Positions 31,485 to 43,200 of a stretch of 64,000 nucleotides of DNA are shown here, one piece after another. The stretch lies in NCBI GenBank assembly GCA_024516035.1, contig CM044958.1, positions 8,514,771-8,578,770 on the forward strand. Direction: 5' to 3'. The notes under the pieces were generated by a model. The model did no database searches, was not told the DNA's origin, and saw only the letters and a list, made by a program, of their open reading frames with translations. Position 1 is the first letter of the stretch, and every line of letters starts with the position of its first letter. The translations under genes and the position numbers were made by a program. Origin of the DNA: Bactericera cockerelli (lineage: Eukaryota > Arthropoda > Insecta > Hemiptera > Triozidae).

Positions 31485-31609
31485 GAAATAGGAGACAAGC
31501 TGCAGAGCATCGGGAATGAAGTGGGCGTGACCACCAAGAGGAAGAGGAGGTGTGGCTGGCTGGACATTCCTCTGCTCAAGTACACGTCCATGGTGAACGG
31601 CTACACCAA
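31485..31609 (+). CDS. AdSS: AdSS exon: [20 protein letters not shown] segment
   Basis: The acceptor ttctctccccag lies in the right-hand target duplication of the T3 SINE; the donor is ctacaccaa/gtgagt. It encodes [40 protein letters not shown] then [14 protein letters not shown] is the family's guanine- and IMP-binding motif. It is 125 nt and phases fit. Its first 33 bases are the ones copied in array III; the true exon continues with GAAGTGGGCGTGACC while copies turn to aaagtgcaagtttc. Confidence 0.96.
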
Positions 31610-32117
31610 GTGAGTTGAGCTGAGCCCTTTTATTATAAACTTTAATGATTAGTAAAACTTTAATGATTAGTAAGACTAATGCAGTTCATCTGTAAATAAA
31701 TGCCCTTGCCCAAATTGGGTGATTTTGGGGTTTATTATTATTATTATTATAAGACTAATATCGTCCAGAATAGTCCATTAAATAGATGCATGACATTATG
31801 CAACATCTTAGCAAATCCTCCTCACAATATAAATGTTCTTCATGAGACTCCTACATCACTGAAAATCAAACTTCAGGACCTTGTTTCCTTTAGGTTTCCT
31901 TTTTTAACCTTAGTTTTAGATACTGTTTTATTTTGATTTACTTGACCTAAGTTTATTTTGTATTAGAATAAGATAGGGAAATAGTGAAAAATGGTTAGTT
32001 CCCGTTAATTACTTTAAAATTAAAAAAAAAATTAAAAAAAACTGGTTGGAGTCCCACACATAATTATCACACCGCTCTATTTGATCCATTGTGACGTAAC
32101 GGCGTCCGTTAACGTCC
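31610..32117. repeat. Intron with retroelement remnants
   Basis: 31688-31752 ends in an (ATT)n tail after gtaaataaatgcccttgccc. 31753-32060 is AT-rich and unassigned. Confidence 0.45.
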
Positions 32118-32735
32118 TCGGTACAAATGAGGAGCATACGTGCAAAAATGAATATCTCCAAAAATACAAAAAATGGAATTAAGAATTGATTCTAACAGTT
32201 TATACTCAGGTATGAGTCTTTATCTACGACCCTGCAATTCGCAAGCTAACATATTGCATTTTAATAACACCATTGTTAAAACCTCAGTAGCTTGATCGAT
32301 AAGGCGGCGGACATGTAACCTGGATTTCGATGTTTGAAGTACCGATTTCAGCGTAGATTTAATTAAGCTAGTTTGAAAAGCTATGATATTTTTATGAAAG
32401 TGATTAAAAAGATTTTTAAATCGAAATTGTAAATTTTTAAATGGTAAAGCGAGTTTGAGTAGTTGTGATATCACGAAAGTGATTAACACAAATATGATAA
32501 CTTTCAACTTTTTTTCTTACTGAGCGAAATTAAAAAAATATATAATAAACGACCTTACTCGAACACATCCCACAGTAATTGCGCTTTCAAAATGACCGTA
32601 TCAATCAAATCTGAACAGATCCGTACTTGTTTCTTTATTGTTTTACTTTTCATAATATCAGTTTTTCCTTCATACTGAAAATTTATATTTCCGGAGATGT
32701 TAATTTTGCACGTATGCTCCTCAAATGTAGTACCT
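32118..32735. mobile_element. MITE-like inverted-repeat element with nested T3 SINE
   Basis: gaggagcatacgtgcaaaa (32129-32147) is repeated in inverse at 32705-32723, and weaker complementarity extends on both sides (ggtacaaatg / catttgtagtacc type). It contains a T3-like SINE (32276-32505; ctcagtagcttgatcgataa, gagtttgagtagttgtgata). No coding capacity. Exact ends and target duplication are not clear. Confidence 0.7.
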
Positions 32736-32764
32736 AAGGCTGAAAAATCCCTTCCCAGATCAAC

Positions 32765-35455
32765 AATGAATGGAGGGCCAAGGAACTTAGTTCTTGGAAC
32801 ATTAATCTGCCTGAATTACAATGCATTTGGGTCGAGACAAAAATTAACTATACAACATTGTTAATATGTTTAGTTTATCTTCCCCGTCCAGTGTCATCTG
32901 AAACTATGGAGCGTTTTCAAAGTATGCTTACGCAACATAACATAACAGAATATGATAAAAACCTATTGATCATCGGTGATTTTAACTGTTCTGGTCTTTC
33001 GATGACACTGCATAAAGCAAATGGCGTATACCACCCTAGAGATGACATCTTAATAGATACTATTTCCTTTTTTAATCTTCAATCTCAGAACATGGTACAG
33101 AATAGTATGGGCCGTTCCTTGGATATTGTGCTTTATAAACACAACCCCAATCCCAATGTAAAAAGAAGTGTCTTTGTCGAAGTCCAGAGAGGGGAACCGA
33201 TGGTTCGTGAGCATCCTCTTCATCCGACTTTGGAATTAAACTTTTATTATAAGAAAAATAAAAATCAAAATATATCTAAACCAATGAAACCTATATCAAA
33301 TAATTCTCTTCCTAAAACAACAAAGAAACCAAGATACAGAAAAAGACAAAAACAACCTGAAAGCCCTTTTGGTAATCATTTATTTCTTAGCAAAGCCTAT
33401 AACTTCCAAAACGTTGATATAACCACCTTGCAACAGCAGCTTAATAACCTAGACTTGTACCACGTTTTGGAAACGGATGACTCTGAGATTGCTTTGAAAC
33501 AGTTGTATGATACATTATATACCTTTTTAGATCACAATGTACCTACTAAGAAAACCAGAGCCATCCGTTTTAATAATAAAAAATATCCATCGTGGTGGAG
33601 CCGCAACACAATAATCCTCATGAAAGAAAAAGAGAAATTGCGGAAATGTAAAATTATTGATCATTCATACCGATTAAAGAAAAAACAAGTTAAAAACTTA
33701 ATAAAATCAGATTTTAAAATTTATATTAAAGAACTACAAATGAAACTCAAATCAAAAAGTAAAAAAGAGTTTTGGAAGTTCATTAAGTCCAAAAATAAAA
33801 GTTTGGGTAAAGTTGAATACAAGCTGGATGATGTGATTCTCTCTGAACCGGAAGTCATTTGCAATGAGTTTGCGAAATACTTTAAATCTGTTTATAGTGA
33901 AGCGCCTGATGCTTATAATGTAGATCTAGATAGCCTATCATATCATATTGAACTGCCCATGTTCTCTATCTCAGAAACAGATGTAAACTTTGCCATTCAA
34001 TCATTACCTGAAAAATCTCCTGGAATGGATAGCTTTCCCCCAATATTATTAAAAAACTATCCATCTTTATTGATAAAATGCTTAACTCATATTTTTAACA
34101 TCTCTCTAGAACATAAACAATTTCCTGATCTACTGAAATACACCATTGTTACTCCAATACCAAAAAAATCAAACTCAAAAGATATAACCAACTTTAGGCC
34201 AATATCTTGTCTTACAGTTTTCTCTAAATTATTTGAGTCTTGTATTTTTTCCAAAATAGCACCTTTCATCTATGCTAAAAATTCAAACCAACAACATGGA
34301 TTTATAGAGAAAAGATCAACTGTTAGTAATTTGGTTGTTTTCCATGACTTTGTGGCGGGGGAACTGAACGATGGGCGTGGTCAGGTTGACGTCATTTATA
34401 CCGATATATTAAAAGCTTTCGACAAGCTGTCTTTTGACGTTCTCCTGAACAAGCTACTATCGTTTGGTTTTCACCCAAACTTTGTGACTTTCATTTCAAC
34501 TTATCTCAGAGATAGAGAGCATCGAGTACGTTTTCAAAACACCTTTTCAAAACCCTACCACCCAACATCATCTGTGATTCAGGGTTCAAAGCTATCTAGC
34601 CTTTTCTTTGCAATCGTCATAGACGGCATAGGCGCTGCTATAAAATATTCTAACCACCTACTTTTTGCAGACGACTTTAAATTATACAGACACATTGATA
34701 ACAGTGGTGATTGCCAGTTGTTGCAGGAGGACCTGGATTCAGTTAGTACTTGGTTAGCCAATATCAAATTACAATTTCACCCAAATAAATGTGAGGTCAT
34801 GTCCATAACAAGAAAAAGAGCACTTTTACATCATGAATACACAATAAATAATGTCCATCTAAATAGAGTTACAGTGAAAAAAGACCTAGGCGTTACCTTT
34901 CAACAAAATCTCAAATTTGATCAGCACACAAATAATATTACCTCTGCTGCTAATAATACCCTAGGTCTTGTACTTCGTCATTCTAAATTCTTTAACGATT
35001 TTGACACAATTGTGACACTCTACACGGCCCTTGTTAGAAGTAAACTCGAGTATGCTGCCATTATATGGGCTCCAAAACACCAATGCCACATAAAAAAACT
35101 CGAGCAAATTCAAGCAAGGTTCGTGAGAGTGTTGTTTTTGAAATATAATGGTTTCTATCCTGCCTATCCAAATGCTATCTCATATTCAGACTTACTGGAA
35201 CAACTTTGTATAGGCAGGTTAGAAAGAAGACGAATGTATTACCAACTAATTTTCATACATGGCCTCAGTAATAACACCATTATATGTCCAGGGCTAATTG
35301 AGAAAATACTGATTAAAGTGCCTAACTTACAACTGTCACTGAGAGAACGACCACTAACTCAGTATTTTCATATACCAAGAAACTATTCTCCTGTGTACCT
35401 GGAATCACCACTCATCTCCTCTCTAATAAATTTAATAATTATTGTAATAGTGTAA
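32765..35455 (+). pseudogene. ORF2 of retrotransposon 3, N-terminally truncated but open
   Basis: Open for about 890 residues. The readable part begins upstream of the first ATG (32858) with [21 protein letters not shown]. Endonuclease: [12 protein letters not shown] and SLDIVLYKH. Polymerase: [82 protein letters not shown] and the catalytic [11 protein letters not shown] (near 34660). Typical C-terminal [20 protein letters not shown] follows. No internal stop or frameshift, so the polymerase may be functional though the element cannot make ORF1. Confidence 0.88.
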
Positions 35456-35620
35456 ATTTAGATCTCGATCTCACATTGGAACAATTTAAACAAGGATGTA
35501 GGGAGGGCCTGGATATAGGTCTTTAGTCTGTATGCAGTGTCCCTCAAACCTGTTTACGTAATTGCAGCATTATTGTTGCGTGTAAACAGTGATGAAAAAA
35601 AAAAAAAGAAAAAAAACAAG
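32765..35620 (+). mobile_element. Non-LTR retrotransposon 3, 5' truncated
   Basis: It starts within the endonuclease domain and ends with an A-rich tail at 35594-35620. Related to the - strand element at 56581-61537 in ORF2 sequence. Truncation at the 5' end is the normal result of incomplete target-primed reverse transcription. Confidence 0.85.
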
Positions 35621-36196
35621 AGCATGTTTAGCCCAGATCCGATCTGGCGGGTGTAAACACCTGAATAACTACAAAGCCAGAATAGATCCATTACTATACA
35701 TACACAAAACTCAAGAAACACTCCAACACAACCAAGACAACCACACATACAACACAAGAAATGCCAAACAAATCACAGTCCCTAAACATAAAACATCATT
35801 CTTTGAAAGAACATCTAAATACAATGGCATAAAATACTACAACAACTTAACAACAGAAACAAAAACACTAAGTCTACCCCAATTCAAAAGAAAAATAACT
35901 GAACATATCATAAAAATAACACCATACAAATTCAAAGACCTAGAGAACATTACATACTAATCATACCACATATACCAAACACATCCATGTACACACACCC
36001 ACACCTCCACATATAACACTTACTTAAATCACACTCATGCGCCACAGTCATCAAATAAGAATCATTATTATTATTATTATTTTTTTTTTTTTTCTTTGTC
36101 ATAAGTTAGTCCATAAGTTAGATAGGGTGACAATGTTTTCTACATTTTTCAATGTCTAATAAACAATAAATATACTATACTATACTATACTATCTG
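35621..36196 (+). pseudogene. Retrotransposon C-terminal fragment with (TATAC)n end
   Basis: A frame to 35960 reads NHTYNTRNAKQITVPKHKTS and YNGIKYYNNLTTETKTLSLP, the usual C-terminal tail of non-LTR ORF2 proteins. It is followed by an untranslated region and ctatactatactatactatc at 36176-36195, a microsatellite-type 3' end. Confidence 0.75.
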
Positions 36197-36330
36197 ATCT
36201 ATGTCCCTCATGCCAAACAAAAACACATGATGTACACCATGACCAGTCTGGACCCATCATCCCTCTGGACAAACCTCACTCAAGCAGCTGCTCTTCTCGA
36301 CCTAGGAACAGTGATGTAGGCGCAAACGTT
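36197..36330 (+). pseudogene. Second retrotransposon C-terminal fragment
   Basis: DLCPSCQTKTHDVHH and, after a frame change, SLWTNLTQAAALLDLGTVM and stop. The CPxC..H..H pattern followed by LWxNPxxxAxxL is the common C-terminus of RNase H-bearing non-LTR polyproteins. Only about 130 bases remain. Confidence 0.65.
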
Positions 36331-37119
36331 AACAACAACATCTGTTCTGACCTTATGCCCTTAGATTTTTACTTTTTAATTTTTGACAGAATGCTCTTTG
36401 AATATAACTTGGAAATAAAACAGAAAGAGGGCTTTGGTAGGCAAGGCAATTCCATTATTATTACCTGGTTGTAGGGTTTTCAGTGAAACCCTTACAATTA
36501 GAAACACTACAACCTAATTAGAGTTATTGTGATCAGTCGATTCTATTTGGTTTTAACTTACTGATTTAATAATAATAATAATAAATGCCCGCAGCACGGG
36601 TGTATATTTACGAGCCTAGCTCTATTTACAAACAGAAAACAAATAACATGAATATATCACATAAGAAAGGTTCAAAAACAATCATATCACAGTTACATAA
36701 AAAAAAGTTAAAAAAAAAAAAAAAAAAAAATCAAGTGAAGTTAAAACCAGCACTGACATTTGCTGCCCTCATCATCCTATTTAATGGAGCATTGTACATG
36801 TAGTTTGTGGCACATGTTGCAACGTGAAATGTGTTGCTCCTCCTAAGTCTCCTATGGCAGCCTAATGTAACAGAGGCAAGCAGCTCGGGACAATCCACGG
36901 AACCCATTACAAGATGATGCAGGAACCAGCACGGATGCGGCGCTCCTTAAGCCCTTCAACATTAACCTGGCACAGTGGAAAACGGAACTTGAAATACCAG
37001 AGAAATCTCTTCTGTACTCTTCCCAGCATATGGTCGTATATATGGTAGTGAGGTGACCATATAGGGCATGCGTATTCTAAAAGAGAACGGACAAGAGATA
37101 CATACAGAAGTCTGAATCA
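36331..37119. other. Intron, mostly unassigned
   Basis: A short inverted repeat at about 36473-36520 (ggttgtagggttttcagtga against actacaacc). An A-run at 36715-36730. 36770-37110 has scattered coding-like composition but no consistent frame. Confidence 0.4.
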
Positions 37120-37345
37120 GTGGGAGATAGACAGTCTCGACGGGGGTTTTACCTCCATTCGCTGGGAATCGTACCGGCTACCCACATTAACCTCACCCAG
37201 CCTGGGTTGGGCCGGAAATGCCAGCCTCTCGTGTTCGGAAAAAAACAGGATTTTCTGTTAGAAAAATCAGCACCAACCGGGAATCGAACTCAGGATCTCT
37301 GGACCACGGGCAGTAGTCTCAACTGTTACGCCACGGAGTCTAGCT
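37120..37345 (-). repeat. T5 tRNA-like SINE, minus orientation
   Basis: Head on the - strand: ggcgtaacagttgagactac, tgcccgtggtccagagatcc and B-box-like gagttcgattccc, then a body ending in the 5S-SINE-like caggctgggtgaggttaatg and gaatggaggtaaaacccccg. Better preserved than the copy at 5123. Confidence 0.82.
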
Positions 37346-37792
37346 AGCCATTCCATACAGTCAAACAATGTCTATTAATGCTGTGCTACCCACTAGATTT
37401 GTAATATAATAACATAAAAAAAACCTTCCTATGTTATTTATTTTATTTATTTAATAAATGACAAGTAAATGGTTCAAATATATATAACAATGACAGTTTA
37501 CATAATTCATAATATTTTTAATTGAACTTATTCTAGTTTCTTTTGGTTGTCGTCATCTCACACTAAGGGCCACACCTATGAAGTATGGTCCTTGTGTCGT
37601 GGGATGCAGCCTTGTTCTAGTTTCTGTGTTAATTATAATTACTATCCTTTACATTTCTATTTCTTTTTGTATAAAATAATTTCTTTTTGCACAAAATAAT
37701 CATTATTTCCATTAACATCAACATATTTTCCCACAAGTCAACATAAATATGCCTCTCGACTGACCAATAACTCGTTTCCCCTCTGCCCTCAG
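37346..37792. repeat. Intron with retroelement tail fragment
   Basis: 37438-37620 has ttatttaataaatgacaagt and cacactaagggccacaccta, probably a - strand retroelement end. It then runs to the acceptor cccctctgccctcag. Confidence 0.5.
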
Positions 37793-37919
37793 ACTCTGCA
37801 TCACCAAGCTGGATATTCTCGACAGCTTCGACGAGATCAAGATAGGCGTGGCTTACAAACGTGACGGCCACGCCCTCTCCTACTTCCCCTCCAACTCCTC
37901 CGAGCTGGCCAAAGTTGAG
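37793..37919 (+). CDS. AdSS: AdSS exon: [20 protein letters not shown] segment
   Basis: The acceptor is ctctgccctcag and the donor is gccaaagttgag/gtaatg. It encodes [20 protein letters not shown] and [20 protein letters not shown] then VE. TKLDILD is strongly conserved (nucleotide-binding domain; the aspartate in this region contacts the guanine base). It is 127 nt and phases fit. Three further donor copies follow, all in frame. Confidence 0.95.
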
Positions 37920-38030
37920 GTAATGACAGTAAAAAATATCAAAGTTGAGGTAATAACAGTAAAAAATATCAAAGTTGAGGTAATAACAGTAAAAAATATC
38001 AAAGTTGAGGTAATAACAGGAAGAGACTGC
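37911..38030 (+). repeat. Donor array: four in-frame copies of a splice donor
   Basis: The 30-bp unit aaagttgaggtaat(g/a)acag then taaaaaatatc is present four times (37911, 37941, 37971, 38001). The first nine bases are exon end (KVE) and the rest intron start. Each copy has the same gagGTAAT donor. Reading through adds [10 protein letters not shown] and then [10 protein letters not shown] twice, with no stop before the fourth donor. Confidence 0.93.
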
Positions 38031-38340
38031 CGTTGGCATTAGCACCGCCCTTGATCAAGTTTTGTTTTATTTCAATTTCTATGTAAATATTCTATGTACC
38101 TACTTTATTGTAAATAAACTTCAATTTAGACCTTTGTTTGTAAGGGGACAGCACCAAGTAGAAGTTCAATTTAAACCTTTGTTTGTAAGGGGACAGCACC
38201 CACGAGGAGTCTTGTATAAACCTTTTTCTTGTAATGTGATAGCAGCCAGTGTATGACGAGATATCGTAGCTGTCCAGTGCAAGCAATGTGCAATGGTTCA
38301 AATTGCTGCGCAGCCAGTATTTACTTCCGAATCCAGTTTG
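38031..38340 (+). repeat. RT-tail-like segment and 50-bp tandem pair
   Basis: gaagagactgccgttggcat and ttgatcaagttttgttttat match 18045-18100. 38116-38205 has two copies of caatttaracctttgtttgt, aaggggacagcacc. The remainder is unassigned. Confidence 0.65.
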
Positions 38341-38745
38341 ATGTAATAATCATAATAGTAACACTCTTTAGGAGAAGGTAACCACCAGGAAAGGTTAATG
38401 CTCAAAGCATTTTCTACAACCTAACTAACCCTCAGAGTCTTATAATCATAAAATGCTTTGAGCATTAACCTCGCATGGCGGTTACCTTCCACTAAAGAGT
38501 GTTATTATTATTATTATTATTTAACTCTTTATTGGTCAACTACATTCATTCAACAAAATAGGACATGCTAAAAAAATAAAAATAAAAAAATAGAAAAAGT
38601 AGTGAACCAAGGGGCGAGGTTAAAGCCTGTGGCTTTCTCTTCCACCGAACCCCATATTATTATGTGGTCACAAACTCAAGTTATGAGGAAAAATTGATGC
38701 ATTGGGTGAGATGTAGATAAGAACGTACCTACTTCTGTGTTCCAG
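38341..38745. repeat. T2 fragments in both orientations and an RT-tail-like element
   Basis: 38345-38445 is T2 tail on the - strand and 38448-38520 T2 tail on the + strand, forming an inverted pair around tgctttgagcattaacctcg. 38521-38655 is a - strand retroelement end inserted in T2. 38656-38712 resumes T2 body (tatgtggtcacaaactcaag). The acceptor acttctgtgttccag follows. Confidence 0.7.
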
Positions 38746-38866
38746 GTGGAGTATGTGACCATGAAAGGTTGGAAGTCGAGCATAGAAGATGTGCGAGATT
38801 ACGACAAGTTACCCAAGGAGGCGAAACAGTATCTGGAAACCATCCAGGAGCTGGTGCAAGTGCCGA
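38746..38866 (+). CDS. AdSS: AdSS exon: VEYVTMKGWKSSIEDVRDYD segment
   Basis: The acceptor is ctgtgttccag and the donor is gtgccga/gtaagt. It encodes VEYVTMKGWKSSIEDVRDYD and KLPKEAKQYLETIQELVQVP. The family has VxYxTLPGW..DI......LP..AQ.Y...IE. here, so the match is clear. It is 121 nt, phase 0 to phase 1. Confidence 0.95.
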
Positions 38867-39955
38867 GTAAGTCATCCTAGCCTTCTCCGTCTTAATTTAA
38901 TTTAATTTAATGTTTTTTTTTTTTTGAATTTAATGTTTTATTTGTACATAAAATATTCAGGTGAATGTTGTACAAAGTCAATAAATACTAAATTATATAC
39001 AATTAAAGTTAAAAAGTACTTAAATCTAAACAGGTGAGCTAAGAAAAGTTAAGAGAGAGAGAGAGTTTTTTTTAACTTAACTTAAAAACTTATTACTAAG
39101 TTTTTAAGTTAAGTTATCATATTTGTGTTAATCACTTTCGTGATGTCACAACTAGTCTAACTCGCTTTACTAAATCTACGCTGAAACCGGGACTGGAACC
39201 ACCGACCTCCAGGTTACGAGTCCGCTGCCTTATCGATCAAGCTACTGAGGTCGGTTCGTCTTATTACTAACAATAATAATTTCACTAAAGAGTACAATTA
39301 ACACTAAAGAGTAAAGAGTACAACTTCCACTAAAGAGTACAATTAACAATAATAATTGTACTCTTTAGTGGAAGGTAACCACCAGGCGAGGTTAGTGCTC
39401 AAAACATTGTCTACCGCCTAACCCTCAGATTTTTATTATTAAGTGGTCTCTAACTCGAATAAATAAGGAAAGTTTCATTTTTCTATTGGTTAATATGAAC
39501 GAAATTACCACTCGTCCTTTGTGTGACAGTTGAGAAGGGAGATTTGGGGATTATGAGAGTGAGCGTGGTTGCTTTGGAGAAAAGTTTCATGCATTCGTTG
39601 GTACTCGAACCAATATCCCCACCCTACTTGGATTACAAGACCAGCGTGTTAAACACTCGACTACCAAAGCACGGTACAACGAGTACCTATTAAACTGATG
39701 TTTTGGTGACAACATAATTAGACTGGCGCTACTTGTCTATTGAAACATGAAAAAGTTGGATTTGAACGTTAGGTATTTAGGTATCTGGTAAAGGTTTTCT
39801 CATTTGTGTTAATTACAAGGGTGATTTCACAATTACTCCACCTTGCTAAAATTATCCGTGCTTAGGACTTGAACCTCCGACCTTCAGGTTGCGAGTCCGC
39901 TGCCTTATAGATCCAGGTGCTATAATCGGTATTTTTTATTTAATTTTCAAGATGA
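38867..39955. repeat. Last-intron SINE cluster
   Basis: 39112-39258 is T3 on the - strand (ctcagtagcttgatcgataa). 39345-39675 is T2 on the - strand, with an internal insertion of about 110 bases (39475-39585). 39798-39930 is a decayed T3 on the - strand. 38905-39110 holds simple AT repeats and a 25-base inverted repeat around 39070-39113 (ttaacttaaaaacttattac). Confidence 0.7.
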
Positions 39956-40228
39956 GTGTTTCACAGCCTTTTTTTATCTTGTAACTTTGAAACCACAGCT
40001 ACTTGTGGTCTGTGTTGTACGAGGCTTGCCCATCCCTTAGTATGCCTCCCCTCTGACGGCGAGAAGTCAATACTTACCCTAGTGCTGGGTCATCACGAGC
40101 TCATTCGACGGTATCCCATAGGAACAACTGTAACCAAATTTTGAGTACTAATATTTGCCGACTATGGGATTCGAATCCGGGACCTTCCGCAAGGCAAGTG
40201 AGTATCTTACCACCGAGCTAATCTAATG
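39956..40228 (-). repeat. T6 tRNA-like SINE, minus orientation
   Basis: The - strand head at 40228 is ttagattagctcggtggtaa, gatactcacttgccttgcgg and B-box ggattcgaatccc (40169-40181). The body is unlike T1-T5. It ends only about 20 bases before the last AdSS exon. Confidence 0.75.
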
Positions 40229-40249
40229 AAATTTCTCATTGTGTTTCAG

Positions 40250-40299
40250 TTGCATGGATTGGAGTGGGCAAAAGCCGGGAATCTATCATCTCAATGTAA
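40250..40299 (+). CDS. AdSS: AdSS terminal exon
   Basis: The acceptor is attgtgtttcag. The exon completes an isoleucine codon and encodes AWIGVGKSRESIISM followed by TAA at 40297-40299. WIGVGKSRE is the near-universal C-terminal motif of eukaryotic AdSS. The 3' UTR follows; I cannot place its end. Confidence 0.96.
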
Positions 40300-43200
40300 C
40301 CTACGCGAAACCTGGAACCTTTTCATTCTATAGACACGTTGTGAGCTTTCCCCGCTGATGAAAGTGCCACAGTTCCTTCTCTTCTCAGCCTGTGATGATT
40401 TGGATCGGTACAATGGCGCCAGCCTGTTAATCATATCGCAAATACTCAAGGGACTTACGATGTGTTTTAGATTCCTATCAATTATTTTCACGAACTAATG
40501 TATCAAATCACCTCAAATACTACCTATTAATTATTTTATTTTCAATATACATTTAATCGTACAAAGAAACGAATAATTTGATTTCCGATTGTGTATTAAG
40601 TAGATCGTTAAAAAAAAAAGAGTACGAGATATTTTTTCTGGTGATCGTTGAAAATTGATAATTGTAGATAACTGCACTTTTACTGTCGCAGGGGCATGTC
40701 TTTGTATTAGAAATTTGTTCCTTAAGTTTTACATTCACTCATGTTCCCTTCTGAATATTTTGAGTGATTGAATGACTATGATAACGTCTTACTGTACTTA
40801 CATTAGATGTGATGTATGTCGGGCACTCCACAACATTGTGGCTCATATTTTTGAGCGATATATTGGCTGTTCAATTCAATTTCGAATTTTCTGCAACTAG
40901 GTAGCACTTCTTGGAGTTCAAATTTCCAGTCTCACACCTTCATTTATGAACAGAAAACTTGTAGTGTAGACTGTAGAGGTCCTAATGATTTCATTGGATG
41001 ATACATACTGTACTTAAGTGTAACTTGTGAGCCAATATTTTGTTAAAAAATAAGTCCCCATGTTATTGTCACTTATCAAAACGTACGCGGTGACTGGTAA
41101 TGACGTCCCTCGGTCCAGAATTTCGACAATTATTATAAATATTGTCAGTGTATTGTCTGCCGACCCCCAATTAGGTTTGGGAAAAGGCAAAGTAAAAGAA
41201 AAATAAGATAGTTTGTGAACAATAGAAAACAGTACTTTAAAATATCGATGAATGATTATGATAAAATATTCAACGAAAGTTTCGAGAACAATTTTACTTT
41301 TTGAACTTGGAGTTTTATTAGGTTGAGATGGATTAGGTATTATTTTTCTTATTGATTAGTAATTTTATTATCCCAAGTTCTTTTTTATTCAAGGCATAAT
41401 TGTCTGATTTCGAAATTGTTGATAACTAGGGCCGTCATTTCTTTCATCCAGTTGGGTGTCTGCAATACTATTCTACTTATTCAAAAGTTCCTAAGGGTCA
41501 CTTATGGGGCTTTCATACAAACATCGCCGTCAGCACAAAACATCTGCCTATCGTATACATGTATTTTGCTTAAATCTCAGGTTTTATACTACTGAATTAT
41601 ATTTTTGCATATTTTTTTCTTTTAATTTTACTTATTTTACTTACGACTTTTAACTTTAGATAATTTTAATATTTCAAGTTTGAATATGATAAAGCATTTT
41701 TAGCGTGCGCTTATTATTATTTATGTTAAGTCTGATGTCTTACGCTCAAAATGATTTACAACAGTCCTATTTGTGTTGAGTGTCAAGCAAGTTCCGTGTT
41801 TGCTGCACCATCCCGGGTTCGATCCCGGAAAGGGTCGAATGCTTTCTTCTTTCCTTTTTTTAATCTCAGGTTGCTCTAAACTTTGTGAATACAACTGAGA
41901 CACAGCTTGTCAATTAATATCGACTAGTAATGTCATTATAAATCTCTGCTACGTTTGTTTGCTTATCGTACTTAAACTGAAAATACACGTTGATAATTCT
42001 GTACTAAAAATAAATCCAATAATGTGATTCTTTTAAACTTTTGATCCTAATACAAAATTTAAGTATAAAATACTAAAAATAATATTAACTAAAAACAATA
42101 TTATCATTCAATTATTTACGTTTGATTTTTTATTTCTAGTTGCCTGCATCTTGAAGATGTTATTTTTTTCCTTGCTATTGAGGACTCTGAATGTTCTTTC
42201 ATTTATATTATGTTCTATGTTGTATATTGAATAATTATTTTACGATGGTATTGCCATAACCTCTTGTAGGAACAGATCGGACGTATTTATAGTTCAGTTA
42301 AAGACTCAAAAAGGACACTGATTTTCAGTATGAAGTTACTGTTAAATCTATTTGCACTGGTTTTCTCATCATAGTTAAATACACAAGATACGCGTGGACC
42401 TTTAGGGTAAAGCTGCTTTTGTTGTTATATAAATATATATTTTTCAATTCGGCGGTTGGCGAAATTTTTAAATTGAAATGAATAATTTATGTAGAAAGTC
42501 ATGGGGACTAACATAGGAGAAGTGTGAGCTTTTGTTGTATGTTGGCAGTGTAAGGCGAACACTATTCCTTCAGCCGTGAGTCCATATCTCTAGGCTGTTC
42601 AATATTTTTCTCAAGATAACAAATTTGGTCAATTCTTTTACAGTAGCGCAATGCTTTAGCAGTGTTTACAAACTTGAACGTCAAGATCAGGGCTACCATG
42701 AGAGCGTTATGTCAAAACCTAACTTTGATTTCACCACAATCTAAGGCTGAATTTCCCTGAGGCAAGATTTAGGCATGTGGCTTACAATAATGTTCCTTAG
42801 AGCACATCTCCTGAAGCCTAATAAACAACCATTTGAAACACGCAATGTTGCTTTAGGGTAAGATTACCTTGAAGCATGCTGCAGTGCAGCACACTTCATG
42901 TTGCCTCTGGTTCCACTCTTAGCCGATCCTACATGAATTGTTGAATTTTATCCGAAAGAAACACATCCACGCAAAAGTGCCTGTTTCCTGTTTTATTTCA
43001 TTACGTACCAACTTAATTTTACTCTGAAAAATCAAAATGTAAAATATATTATTTCAACTCTGTTATTACCATATAAATTTTGTGTATTCTGTTCATGCAT
43101 TTTCATCAGCTGAAAGGTACTTGGCTTTTTTTTTTTTTATCAAATCCAAAAAAGCATTGTTGTACAAGTTCTTTCTTTCATCTCTTATTTTTTCTTAAAG

